Shown here one piece after another: positions 1 to 5,914 of a stretch of DNA of 6,370 nucleotides. Location of the stretch: the NCBI GenBank assembly GCA_947367165.1, contig CANBCO010000022.1, forward strand, positions 1 to 6,370. Direction: 5' to 3'. The translations under genes were made by a program, and so were the position numbers. The DNA comes from an uncultured Coriobacteriaceae bacterium. GTDB lineage: Bacteria; Actinomycetota; Coriobacteriia; Coriobacteriales; Atopobiaceae. The notes below the pieces were generated by a model. The model did no database searches and had not been told where the DNA came from. It saw only the letters and a list, made by a program, of their open reading frames with translations. Every line of letters starts with the position of its first letter. Positions within the stretch are counted from its first letter, which is position 1.

Positions 1-9
1 AAAGAGACC

Positions 10-30
10 TGTGTGTGTGTGTGTGTGTGT
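10..30. repeat. Dinucleotide microsatellite, (GT)10
   Basis: Ten uninterrupted GT units (AC on the other strand) lie in non-coding sequence near the left edge. A pure dinucleotide run of this length is uncommon in bacterial DNA and is a potential slippage site. If the leftward promoter at 103-111 is real, the run lies in the leader of the next gene. Confidence 0.95.
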
Positions 31-102
31 TATGCCACCTGGGGTTTTGTAAGCCTTACTGATTCCTTTCTGCTTTAAGCTTACTTTATTTGCATTTCCG
101 TT

Positions 103-111
103 AGTATAGCA
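103..111 (-). promoter_or_regulatory. Candidate extended -10 promoter pointing left
   Basis: The minus strand reads TGCTATACT, an extended -10 element (TG, one base, then TATACT, a one-mismatch version of TATAAT). No good -35 box stands 16-18 bases upstream, which is tolerated in extended -10 promoters. Transcription would begin near position 96 and run left out of the window, giving a leader of at least 95 bases. The element is seen in sequence; its use as a promoter is inferred. Confidence 0.35.
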
Positions 112-147
112 AAAAGTGTAAACTCTGTTCGCCACTTTTCAATTACC

Positions 148-182
148 AAAACTACTCCCTGCATTCCTAAAAATCAGAGAGC
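148..182 (-). terminator. Weak candidate terminator after the operon
   Basis: Read on the minus strand, GCTCTCTG (182-175) can pair with CAGGGAGT (161-154) through a stem of up to eight pairs, two of them G-U wobbles, with a 13-base loop. Only four T follow shortly after (151-148). The position, about 25 bases past the last stop codon, is right for an operon terminator. The short T run and imperfect stem make it weak, and termination could instead depend on Rho or occur further left. Confidence 0.3.
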
Positions 183-207
183 AAACTAGAAACCAAGACC
201 CCCCCGC

Positions 208-1149
208 TTACTCGTCAATAACGTATTCCACGTCGCGGTCGGCTCCAGTAAAAGAAGCTAACAAGCTAGCTGCATTCTTTCCTTCTCGGGCAAAAAAGAG
301 CGCAACACCCTTAAGTTTTTTCTCTATGAGGGCACTTGCAGAATAGCGCAAAATAATTGCGCGTGCAAGAAGATACGTTGAGCCAAAGGCAATGCCTCCC
401 CTTATGAGTTGCTTGGGAAGAAGGGGGATTTTCTCGGCTTCACGCGTAAGCGAACGAGTTCCTACACCCCACGCGAGCACTGCTCCTAAATCAAGAAGGC
501 GCCAGTAATCGGTCTTTGCGTTATAGAGTGAGCCGGCTTGTGCTAGAAACGTGGCCTCGGTTGCAAACATTGCAGGAAAATCGGCACCGGGAATAAGGTC
601 GACAAACCCAATAGCTGCGTTTGAAAGCGCAACTTTACCTGCGAGTTTTTTTAACACAGAAGAGCGACAAAAGTGAAAGCACTTTGCAAGCGTAAGCTGT
701 TTTGAACTTGGAAGCGCTTCAACTAAGAAATCTGCCACAACGTCAGAAACTTGCTTTTGCGTTTTTGCTAATAGTGTATCTACCTGATCAAACACGTAGT
801 CAAAGAGGATCTCTTCTTGGGGATCTGAGGTAAGCACGCAAGTTGGAACGCCTGCATCAATCCACTCTGCGGCATAGAGGAGTTCAGGGGCTAAATCGCC
901 TCCTGATACCACAATGCAAGCATCGGCGTGAGCTGCCACCTTGGGAAGTCGCGTTTGAGAGATAACATCAATATGTAATAGGCCAGAGCCGGTGAGCGGA
1001 ACAAATATGCTTTTAAGCGCATCAATAATATAGAGTGGCGCGCTTTGCGAAACCTCTAACACAATACGCACTTTTTCTTGTGCGTCCCCTTGTGTGCGTG
1101 CCAAAAAATAATCTTTTATACCGTTAATAGCACCAGTTGCTGTTGACAT
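208..1149 (-). CDS. Unknown protein with a DUF697/YcjF-like membrane domain, last gene of the elongasome operon
   Basis: I do not recognise a named gene. The 313-residue product has two parts. Residues about 27-145 look like an alternating alpha/beta (Rossmann or G-domain-like) fold, with strands VRIVLEV (27-33), HIDVIS (59-64), ACIVVSGG (77-84) and TCVLTSD (103-109), but there is no P-loop (GxxxxGKS/T). Residues about 168-270 resemble the DUF697/YcjF family: a helix, IPGADFPAMFATEATFLAQ, a small-residue-rich helix, a basic-acidic segment LTREAEKIPLLPKQ, then GGIAFGSTYLLARAIILRY. In that family this part often follows a GTPase domain and is probably membrane-associated. The gene starts 29 bases after rodA with its own strong ribosome-binding site, so it is likely co-transcribed. 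Any role in envelope growth rests on position only. An alternative is a family specific to this lineage with chance similarity. Confidence 0.85.
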   Translation of the reverse strand: MSTATGAINGIKDYFLARTQGDAQEKVRIVLEVSQSAPLYIIDALKSIFVPLTGSGLLHIDVISQTRLPKVAAHADACIVVSGGDLAPELLYAAEWIDAGVPTCVLTSDPQEEILFDYVFDQVDTLLAKTQKQVSDVVADFLVEALPSSKQLTLAKCFHFCRSSVLKKLAGKVALSNAAIGFVDLIPGADFPAMFATEATFLAQAGSLYNAKTDYWRLLDLGAVLAWGVGTRSLTREAEKIPLLPKQLIRGGIAFGSTYLLARAIILRYSASALIEKKLKGVALFFAREGKNAASLLASFTGADRDVEYVIDE

Positions 1150-1154
1150 AGTAT

Positions 1155-1160
1155 CTCCTC
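1155..1160 (-). promoter_or_regulatory. Shine-Dalgarno that sets the start of the unknown gene
   Basis: The minus strand reads GAGGAGATACTATG, so GAGGAG stands 5 bases before the ATG at 1147-1149. A GTG lies 15 bases upstream of that ATG in the same frame (1162-1164), but the Shine-Dalgarno would then be inside the coding region and the GTG itself has no good site. The ATG is therefore taken as the start. Confidence 0.85.
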
Positions 1161-1178
1161 TCACGTTTACTTGAAGCG

Positions 1179-2393
1179 TTACCCAGCTTTGACTCGGTTC
1201 TTATATACTGATTCTACTATTCCTACCGCAAGAATTTGTACCACCATTGAACTTGCACCATAACTAATAAAAGGAAGCGGAATTCCTGTAATAGGCATAA
1301 TACCCAGGCACATCCCTATATTTTCAAAAACTTGAAAAAGCCACATAGAAGCGATACCAATTAAAACAAGCCTTCCAAAAAGCGAATCTGTAGCTTTTGC
1401 AAGTTTTAGCGTGGACCAAATGAGGCACGCAAAGAGTAATAGCAAAATAGTGCAGCCCACAAAGCCAAATTCCTCTGCCAACAAAGCGAAGACAAAGTCT
1501 GTGTGAGCTTCGGGCAAAAATCCTTGTCCTGCCTGCGTTGCCATGCCAATTCCTTTTCCCCAAAAGCCGCCCGATCCCACAGCAATAGTTGCTTGCTGCA
1601 AGTTATATCCGTCTCCGGAAGGGTCAACCGAAGGATCGATAAAAACTGTTAAGCGTTTTAGCTGATAGTCTTTTAAAATATGCGGAATACCTGGGATCAT
1701 AGAAGTGATGACAACTAAAAAAGCGATGATAAAAAGTGCTATTACCGTGGGAATTATCCACTCCTTTTTTGCCCCTGAGCAGCCAATTATACAAGCTCCC
1801 GAGAAAAGCACCACAAGAGACGTGCCTAAATCTTGCGTTAAAAGCAACACAAACGGAATGCCCAGATGAAGGCAGAGAATACAATAGTCCTTAAACGTTT
1901 CAATAGTGCCCTGATACTTGGACGCAACCCCGGCGATGTAAAATATGAGCACCAGTTTCATGAGCTCAGAAGGCTGAAAGCGAAGCGACGTCCCCGGAAG
2001 CTGCACCCACCCCGTCATTCCTTTAGCCGAGTAACTAAACCCTGGAATCATAGGTAAGAAAAAGAGCACAATGTAGAGTACCAAAAGTACCGTTGTCATT
2101 TGAGAAAAGCCACGGTAGTCATAGCGCCACATAATGCTCGCTAAAACCACACCGAGAAAAACACCAATGAGCTGGCGTGAAAGCGAAGCATCTGCAATGG
2201 TAAGCGAAGCTGAGGCAACCACTATACAGCCATAGATTACAAGCGCAAATGAGCTTAAAAACACAGGCGCGTACACGTTTTTAAAAAGCGGGAGAGCTTG
2301 AAGCCGCTCTAACAAAGAAAAACCAGCCTTTTTCTGCGGATTTCTTTGGGAGTGCATGTTGCGCTTTGTTCTGTTTGCTACTGCGTGTGGCAT
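1179..2393 (-). CDS. rodA: Peptidoglycan glycosyltransferase RodA (SEDS family)
   Basis: RodA is the SEDS-family polymerase that joins lipid II into glycan strands and pairs with PBP2. The 404-residue product has a basic N-terminal tail of about 40 residues, then around ten membrane helices. Family motifs are clear: FQPSELMKLV (about 139-148), a GDGYNLQQATIAVGSGG stretch (about 260-276), FLPEAHTDFVFALLAEEFG (about 292-310) and GIPLPFISYGASS (about 370-382). Asp299 in the HTDF segment corresponds to the conserved aspartate essential for SEDS activity. The last motif reads YGASS where YGGSS is more usual. FtsW is the main alternative, but the position directly after the PBP2 gene and mreBCD points to RodA. 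The gene ends in TAA, and the next gene follows after 29 bases. Confidence 0.96.
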   Translation of the reverse strand: MPHAVANRTKRNMHSQRNPQKKAGFSLLERLQALPLFKNVYAPVFLSSFALVIYGCIVVASASLTIADASLSRQLIGVFLGVVLASIMWRYDYRGFSQMTTVLLVLYIVLFFLPMIPGFSYSAKGMTGWVQLPGTSLRFQPSELMKLVLIFYIAGVASKYQGTIETFKDYCILCLHLGIPFVLLLTQDLGTSLVVLFSGACIIGCSGAKKEWIIPTVIALFIIAFLVVITSMIPGIPHILKDYQLKRLTVFIDPSVDPSGDGYNLQQATIAVGSGGFWGKGIGMATQAGQGFLPEAHTDFVFALLAEEFGFVGCTILLLLFACLIWSTLKLAKATDSLFGRLVLIGIASMWLFQVFENIGMCLGIMPITGIPLPFISYGASSMVVQILAVGIVESVYKNRVKAG

Positions 2394-2414
2394 CTCTTCT
2401 CTTCCCCTTCCCTA
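2394..2414 (-). promoter_or_regulatory. rodA ribosome-binding region overlapping the mrdA stop codon
   Basis: The minus-strand junction begins TAGGGAAGGGGAAG and remains entirely purine up to the rodA ATG, 18 bases after the TAG. Several Shine-Dalgarno registers (GGGAAG, GGGGAAG, GAAGAG) are possible. This supports the upstream ATG of rodA over an internal ATG at codon 13 (2355-2357), which has no comparable site. Confidence 0.75.
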
Positions 2415-4439
2415 CATTGCCTGCGTGGTTGAGTAAGCACTTGACGTATCTGGCGTGTTGTAAATCACGCCCAAAGTGTCCCTAACCGCATACATTGCAC
2501 ACGTTGCGCCAAAGCCACCTTGTTCAATGATGCACGAGATGACGTAGGTGGGGTTCTCGGCTGGCGCATAACAACAGTACCAACCACTTGGTTCTTTTCC
2601 CGCCTGTTCTGCTGTCCCTGTTTTTGTAGCCACTTTGACGGGCAAGTTTGCAAAGTGTGCAGCTACAGCATCGTCCTCTTCGTAGGCTACGCGAGAAAGG
2701 GCACTTTTTACATACGCCAAGTGTTCCGGATTGGCCTCAATTTTGTGGGCAACATTGTCTTTGTACTCGCTCACCGTTCCGCTTCCATCTTTGGTAGAGA
2801 CGCTTTTTAAAAGGTGCGGCGTATAGATAGTGCCATCAGTAGCAATGCCCGCGTAGATACATGCCATCTGAAGTGGCGTTACTAAGATATCCCCTTGGCC
2901 AATGGCGATATTGGTAGTATCTCCTCCGTACCAGGTGGTATCTGCTCCAGGGTAGTTAGCGTAATACTGCTTTTTCCACTCCGGAGTTGGAAGACGACCC
3001 GCTGCTTCTCCTGGAAGATCAATACCTGAGGTCTTGCCAAGACCCCACATTTCATACTGCTCTTGAAGCGCTTCAGGGTCATCTGAGTAAAAAACGCGCT
3101 TTCCTATCTCGTAAAAGACTGTGTTACATGAGTTAATAATGCCGTCTGCAAGGCCAAGCCAGCCATGCCCACTATGCTTCCAGCACCACTGTCCTGAATT
3201 GGCGCCAAAGCCGGTCCAAAAGCCTACGCAGTCAAACGTAGAGTTTTCATCAACCACGCCCAGTTCTAGACCTGCAAGCGACGCAAGCGGCTTTATGGTA
3301 GAAGCAGAAGGATACATTCCAGAAATTGCTCGGTTTAGCATGGGATATCCCGCTGATTCACTAGAAAGCGCATTCCAATCATCGCTAGAAATGCCACCAG
3401 CAAATGCTTCTGGGCTAAACGTGGGATAGCTTGCCATAGCAAGAACGTCTCCGGTTTGTGCGTCCAAACAGACAAGCGCGCCTGCCGTAGCGGGCTTTCC
3501 AGCTTCTTTTGCAATTGAAATCGCATGAAAAAGACCATCTTCTGCAGCTTTTTGAATAGTCGCATCAAGCGTTAAGACCACGTCTGATCCACTTATGGGG
3601 CTTAGCGTCTCTGCACTTCCTTGCACCGAGCCGTCTGCACTTACATAGAGCTTCATCTCGCCGTCTTCTCCTCTTAGCACGTTTTCGTACTGGGCCTCAA
3701 TGCCGGCTTGTCCCACGATATCGCCTTCTGAAAGCTCGTGATCACTGTCTTTGCTTGCGTTAATTTGGTCCTGCGTAGCTTCACTTGTGTATCCCAGCAC
3801 GTGTGCGGCAAGCGTGCTGTTTGGGTAGGCTCGCGTTTCTTGCTCGCTTATAGTAACATCTTGAAAAACTTCTGGATGCTCAGAGATAAACGCGACTTGC
3901 TTTTGGTTTAGATCAGGCAAAATAGTAACGAGGGATTCCTTTTGACTGTTTGCGTCTAACGCGTGAATTATGGCTTCTTTGGGCATGCCAAGCAAGTTTG
4001 CTAAAAGACCAATTTCTGCCGTGTCATCACTTAAATCAGACGTTGCCGAGACCGCAAGCGTGCCTCTATTTGTCACAAGTTCCACACCGTTTCTGTCTAA
4101 AATACGCCCTCTGGGCGCCTGGATTTTCACCGTACGTGTTCTGTTATTCTCGGCTTTATTTTCATATTCTTGATCGTTTACCAATTGCATAAAACCTGTC
4201 CGAGCAAACAAGAGCGCAAAAAGGGATGCAACCGCTCCAAAGAGCACTTTTAATCCCCCGTCGTCAGCCTTTTTAACGCTTGTTTCTTCTGTTGTTTGAG
4301 AGGCGCGTATGACTTTTTCTTCTTTGGTTTTATGCACATACGTGGGCTCAGGGTTTTGCCTGAGCAAAAGCCAAAGCACCACTACGCAGCCTGCTATTAA
4401 GAGGGCAAGAATGACGATGATGAAAGGCGCTATACTCAT
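2412..4439 (-). CDS. mrdA: Penicillin-binding protein 2 (class B peptidoglycan transpeptidase)
   Basis: PBP2 is the DD-transpeptidase that cross-links glycan made by RodA during elongation; its catalytic domain lies outside the membrane. The 675-residue product has the class B pedestal starting with RGRILDRNGVELVTN (about residues 110-124), then a transpeptidase domain from about 318 to 655. The three active-site motifs are present: S380-T-I-K383 (SxxK, Ser380 the nucleophile), S437-C-N439 (SxN) and K606-T-G608 (KTG). The bases for a zinc site typical of PBP2 also appear: C403, C418, H425 in a GHG motif, and C438. The first hydrophobic segment (about 4-27) is extra; the usual PBP membrane anchor appears to be the second one (about 63-80), after a charged linker. 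Relative to the common PGSTxK form, the nucleophile is preceded by PSA rather than PG. The TAG stop overlaps the rodA ribosome-binding site. This is a likely beta-lactam target. Confidence 0.96.
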   Translation of the reverse strand: MSIAPFIIVILALLIAGCVVVLWLLLRQNPEPTYVHKTKEEKVIRASQTTEETSVKKADDGGLKVLFGAVASLFALLFARTGFMQLVNDQEYENKAENNRTRTVKIQAPRGRILDRNGVELVTNRGTLAVSATSDLSDDTAEIGLLANLLGMPKEAIIHALDANSQKESLVTILPDLNQKQVAFISEHPEVFQDVTISEQETRAYPNSTLAAHVLGYTSEATQDQINASKDSDHELSEGDIVGQAGIEAQYENVLRGEDGEMKLYVSADGSVQGSAETLSPISGSDVVLTLDATIQKAAEDGLFHAISIAKEAGKPATAGALVCLDAQTGDVLAMASYPTFSPEAFAGGISSDDWNALSSESAGYPMLNRAISGMYPSASTIKPLASLAGLELGVVDENSTFDCVGFWTGFGANSGQWCWKHSGHGWLGLADGIINSCNTVFYEIGKRVFYSDDPEALQEQYEMWGLGKTSGIDLPGEAAGRLPTPEWKKQYYANYPGADTTWYGGDTTNIAIGQGDILVTPLQMACIYAGIATDGTIYTPHLLKSVSTKDGSGTVSEYKDNVAHKIEANPEHLAYVKSALSRVAYEEDDAVAAHFANLPVKVATKTGTAEQAGKEPSGWYCCYAPAENPTYVISCIIEQGGFGATCAMYAVRDTLGVIYNTPDTSSAYSTTQAM

Positions 4440-4449
4440 CGTTTTCCTA
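4440..4449 (-). promoter_or_regulatory. mrdA ribosome-binding site fused to the mreD stop codon
   Basis: On the minus strand the junction reads TAGGAAAACGATG. The TAG stop of mreD overlaps the AGGA Shine-Dalgarno of mrdA, and only 7 bases separate the stop from the start codon. A second AGGAAA lies just upstream, inside the last codons of mreD. The layout supports this ATG as the mrdA start and suggests coupled translation. Confidence 0.7.
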
Positions 4450-5019
4450 CTTTCCTAGACGGCCATGTTTTGGCGTACCGAGCTTGTAAGGGTTTTGAAA
4501 GTGGACCTCTTTTGAGCTTTGCCCAAGGCCTCCAGAAAAGCGCTTGAAAAGTACCCATACAAGCGCAAACGCAATGACATCAAGAAGCACTGAAGGCAAA
4601 AAGGTCAGGATAGCCAGGGAAAAGAGCGAAGTGGCACCAAGAAAAAGAGAAGCCACAATAAGGTAGATGAGCTCATACGTTGCCGAGAAAACCACAAAAC
4701 TTAAGAGAATTTCTCGGATAGAAGCTTGGACAAGGCTGGTATCGAGCCTCACTAATAAAAAGACGCCCACGGTAAAAAGTAGTGCAGAGGTGCCAGCCGG
4801 ACCTGTTGTGCTCAAGTCGTAAAATAAGCCGAGAAACCAAGCAATGGCAATAGAGCTTGCCTGTTTTCTAAAAACGCCAAGCATAAACACCAAGATGAGA
4901 AAGAAGTTTATATGTCCAGAAAACAGAGGAAAGACAGGTGCCACAACGTATTGGCAAATAGCTAGAAAGACGCCAAGAATAAGAAGGGGGTGAGCTGGAA
5001 TTGTTGTGTTTTGTTTCAT
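4447..5019 (-). CDS. mreD: Rod shape-determining protein MreD
   Basis: MreD is a small polytopic membrane protein of the elongasome that works with MreC and PBP2. The 190-residue product is strongly hydrophobic, with about six membrane segments (roughly residues 11-32, 36-50, 55-67, 75-92, 103-127 and 132-158). It carries the recognisable MreD stretch GLFYDLSTTGPAGTSALLF at about residues 64-82, matching the family pattern of G-x-x-x-D followed by a small-residue turn and a further helix. The length is slightly above the usual 160-175 because of a hydrophilic tail of about 30 residues after the last helix. The ATG at 5017-5019 has its Shine-Dalgarno overlapping the mreC stop. MreD is poorly conserved in sequence, so the call rests on hydropathy, the motif and above all its place between mreC and mrdA. 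Confidence 0.93.
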   Translation of the reverse strand: MKQNTTIPAHPLLILGVFLAICQYVVAPVFPLFSGHINFFLILVFMLGVFRKQASSIAIAWFLGLFYDLSTTGPAGTSALLFTVGVFLLVRLDTSLVQASIREILLSFVVFSATYELIYLIVASLFLGATSLFSLAILTFLPSVLLDVIAFALVWVLFKRFSGGLGQSSKEVHFQNPYKLGTPKHGRLGK

Positions 5020-5030
5020 GCACTTCCCTA
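5020..5030 (-). promoter_or_regulatory. mreD ribosome-binding site fused to the mreC stop codon
   Basis: On the minus strand the junction reads TAGGGAAGTGCATG. The TAG stop of mreC supplies the first bases of the Shine-Dalgarno AGGGAAG, and the mreD ATG follows 8 bases after the stop. The arrangement suggests translational coupling: ribosomes terminating mreC sit on the site that starts mreD. The sequence is seen directly; the coupling is inferred. Confidence 0.75.
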
Positions 5031-5897
5031 CTGTTTTGCCTCATCTGCCGTAGCATTTGCGCCTGTGATGACAAGTACGTTTTCTACCGTTTGCGGATGT
5101 GAGTAGAGCTTTACGGAAATGTCGTAGTACTGCGCGCCTTGGGGCTTATCGACAGAAGTTACACTTCCTATAGGAATGCCTTTTGGAAATGTGCCGCCAA
5201 GGCCACTGGTGAGAATTTGGTCTCCTACCTGTATGGTTTGGCTCGCGGGAATGTGAACAAGCTTTACTGTATCAGTATTCTCGCCCTGGATTTCACCAAC
5301 CACACGAGTTTCTTGGTCAATTGCCGAGATAGATGAGCGGGCATCAGTAATGAGGCGAACTGTGGCAGAAAACGGAGCGACCGAGGTCACTTGGCCAATG
5401 GCTCCGGTAGCATCCGTTACCGCCATGCCAACTTCAATACCAGCATTTTTGCCCTGGTTAATCGTAATAGAGCTGGTAAGCCCGTCCGCTCCCCTTCCAA
5501 TAACCGCTGCTGCAACCGTCTCTAGCTGGTTGTCGTTTTTAAACGAAAGCAAGTCTTGGAGCCGGTTCAGCTCTGCCTCTTTTTCTTTTAGTGAAGCGTT
5601 TTCACTTACAAGCGCATTGTTTTGCGCTTCTAGCTCCTCATACGTTGCTTGTGTGGCATCCCCTGCCTGGCTAGCTTGGTTAAGAGCACGAGCTGGTGCA
5701 CCTAGCGAGTTTCCAAGTGCCCGTAAGGGATATACCAGTGTGTTTACAACACTTTTACCTGCTCCAACAATCCCTGACTCTGGAGATACTGCCGAGAAAA
5801 ACAAGACTAGGCAAGAAAGAAGCAAGCAGACGATACAAGTCAGCGGGAGTTTAGCCTTTCCTACTCGCTCTGTGATGTTTTGGTGAGAGGTATGCAT
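5028..5897 (-). CDS. mreC: Rod shape-determining protein MreC
   Basis: MreC is a bitopic membrane protein whose extracytoplasmic domain binds and activates PBP2 in the elongasome. The 289-residue product has a short, basic cytoplasmic N-terminus, one membrane segment at about residues 18-37 (rich in Leu, Val and Cys), and a predicted coiled coil at about 84-117 (ELEAQNNALVSENASLKEKE). The beta-rich MreC core runs from about 128 to 277. Family hallmarks are INQGKNAGIEVGMAV near residue 146 and TSGLGGTFPKGIPIGSV near residue 230. Length and domain order are normal. The ATG at 5895-5897 is preceded by AAGG with a 6-base spacer, and 17 bases separate it from the mreB stop. Its TAG stop forms part of the mreD ribosome-binding site. 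A long open frame on the opposite strand (about 5350-5886) is a by-product of codon composition. Confidence 0.97.
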   Translation of the reverse strand: MHTSHQNITERVGKAKLPLTCIVCLLLSCLVLFFSAVSPESGIVGAGKSVVNTLVYPLRALGNSLGAPARALNQASQAGDATQATYEELEAQNNALVSENASLKEKEAELNRLQDLLSFKNDNQLETVAAAVIGRGADGLTSSITINQGKNAGIEVGMAVTDATGAIGQVTSVAPFSATVRLITDARSSISAIDQETRVVGEIQGENTDTVKLVHIPASQTIQVGDQILTSGLGGTFPKGIPIGSVTSVDKPQGAQYYDISVKLYSHPQTVENVLVITGANATADEAKQ

Positions 5898-5914
5898 GTA
5901 AAACCTTGGTGGGT

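Larger units (their letters stand above)
1..207. other. Non-coding stretch at the left edge, downstream of the operon
   Basis: No convincing open frame is seen on either strand in these 207 bases. The stretch contains a run of seven C just after the stop codon of the last gene (199-205), an imperfect hairpin (154-182), a candidate leftward extended -10 element (103-111), two short palindromes (49-59 and 76-83) and a GT dinucleotide run (10-30). It probably joins the 3' end of this operon to the leader of a gene outside the window, but that gene is not visible. Confidence 0.6.

Noticed and set aside
32..52. Short plus-strand open frame beginning with ATG after the GT run
   Set aside because: It ends in TAA after only six codons and has no ribosome-binding site.
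1162..1164. GTG as start of the last gene, giving 318 residues
   Set aside because: The ATG five codons later has a GAGGAG at ideal spacing, whereas the GTG has no comparable site.
2355..2357. Internal ATG (codon 13) as the rodA start
   Set aside because: The upstream ATG has a strong purine-rich ribosome-binding region that begins at the mrdA stop; the internal ATG does not.
5350..5886. A 178-codon open frame on the plus strand opposite mreC
   Set aside because: It lies wholly within mreC on the other strand, has a low-complexity Ser/Ala-rich product with no recognisable domain, and is best explained as a shadow of mreC codon use.
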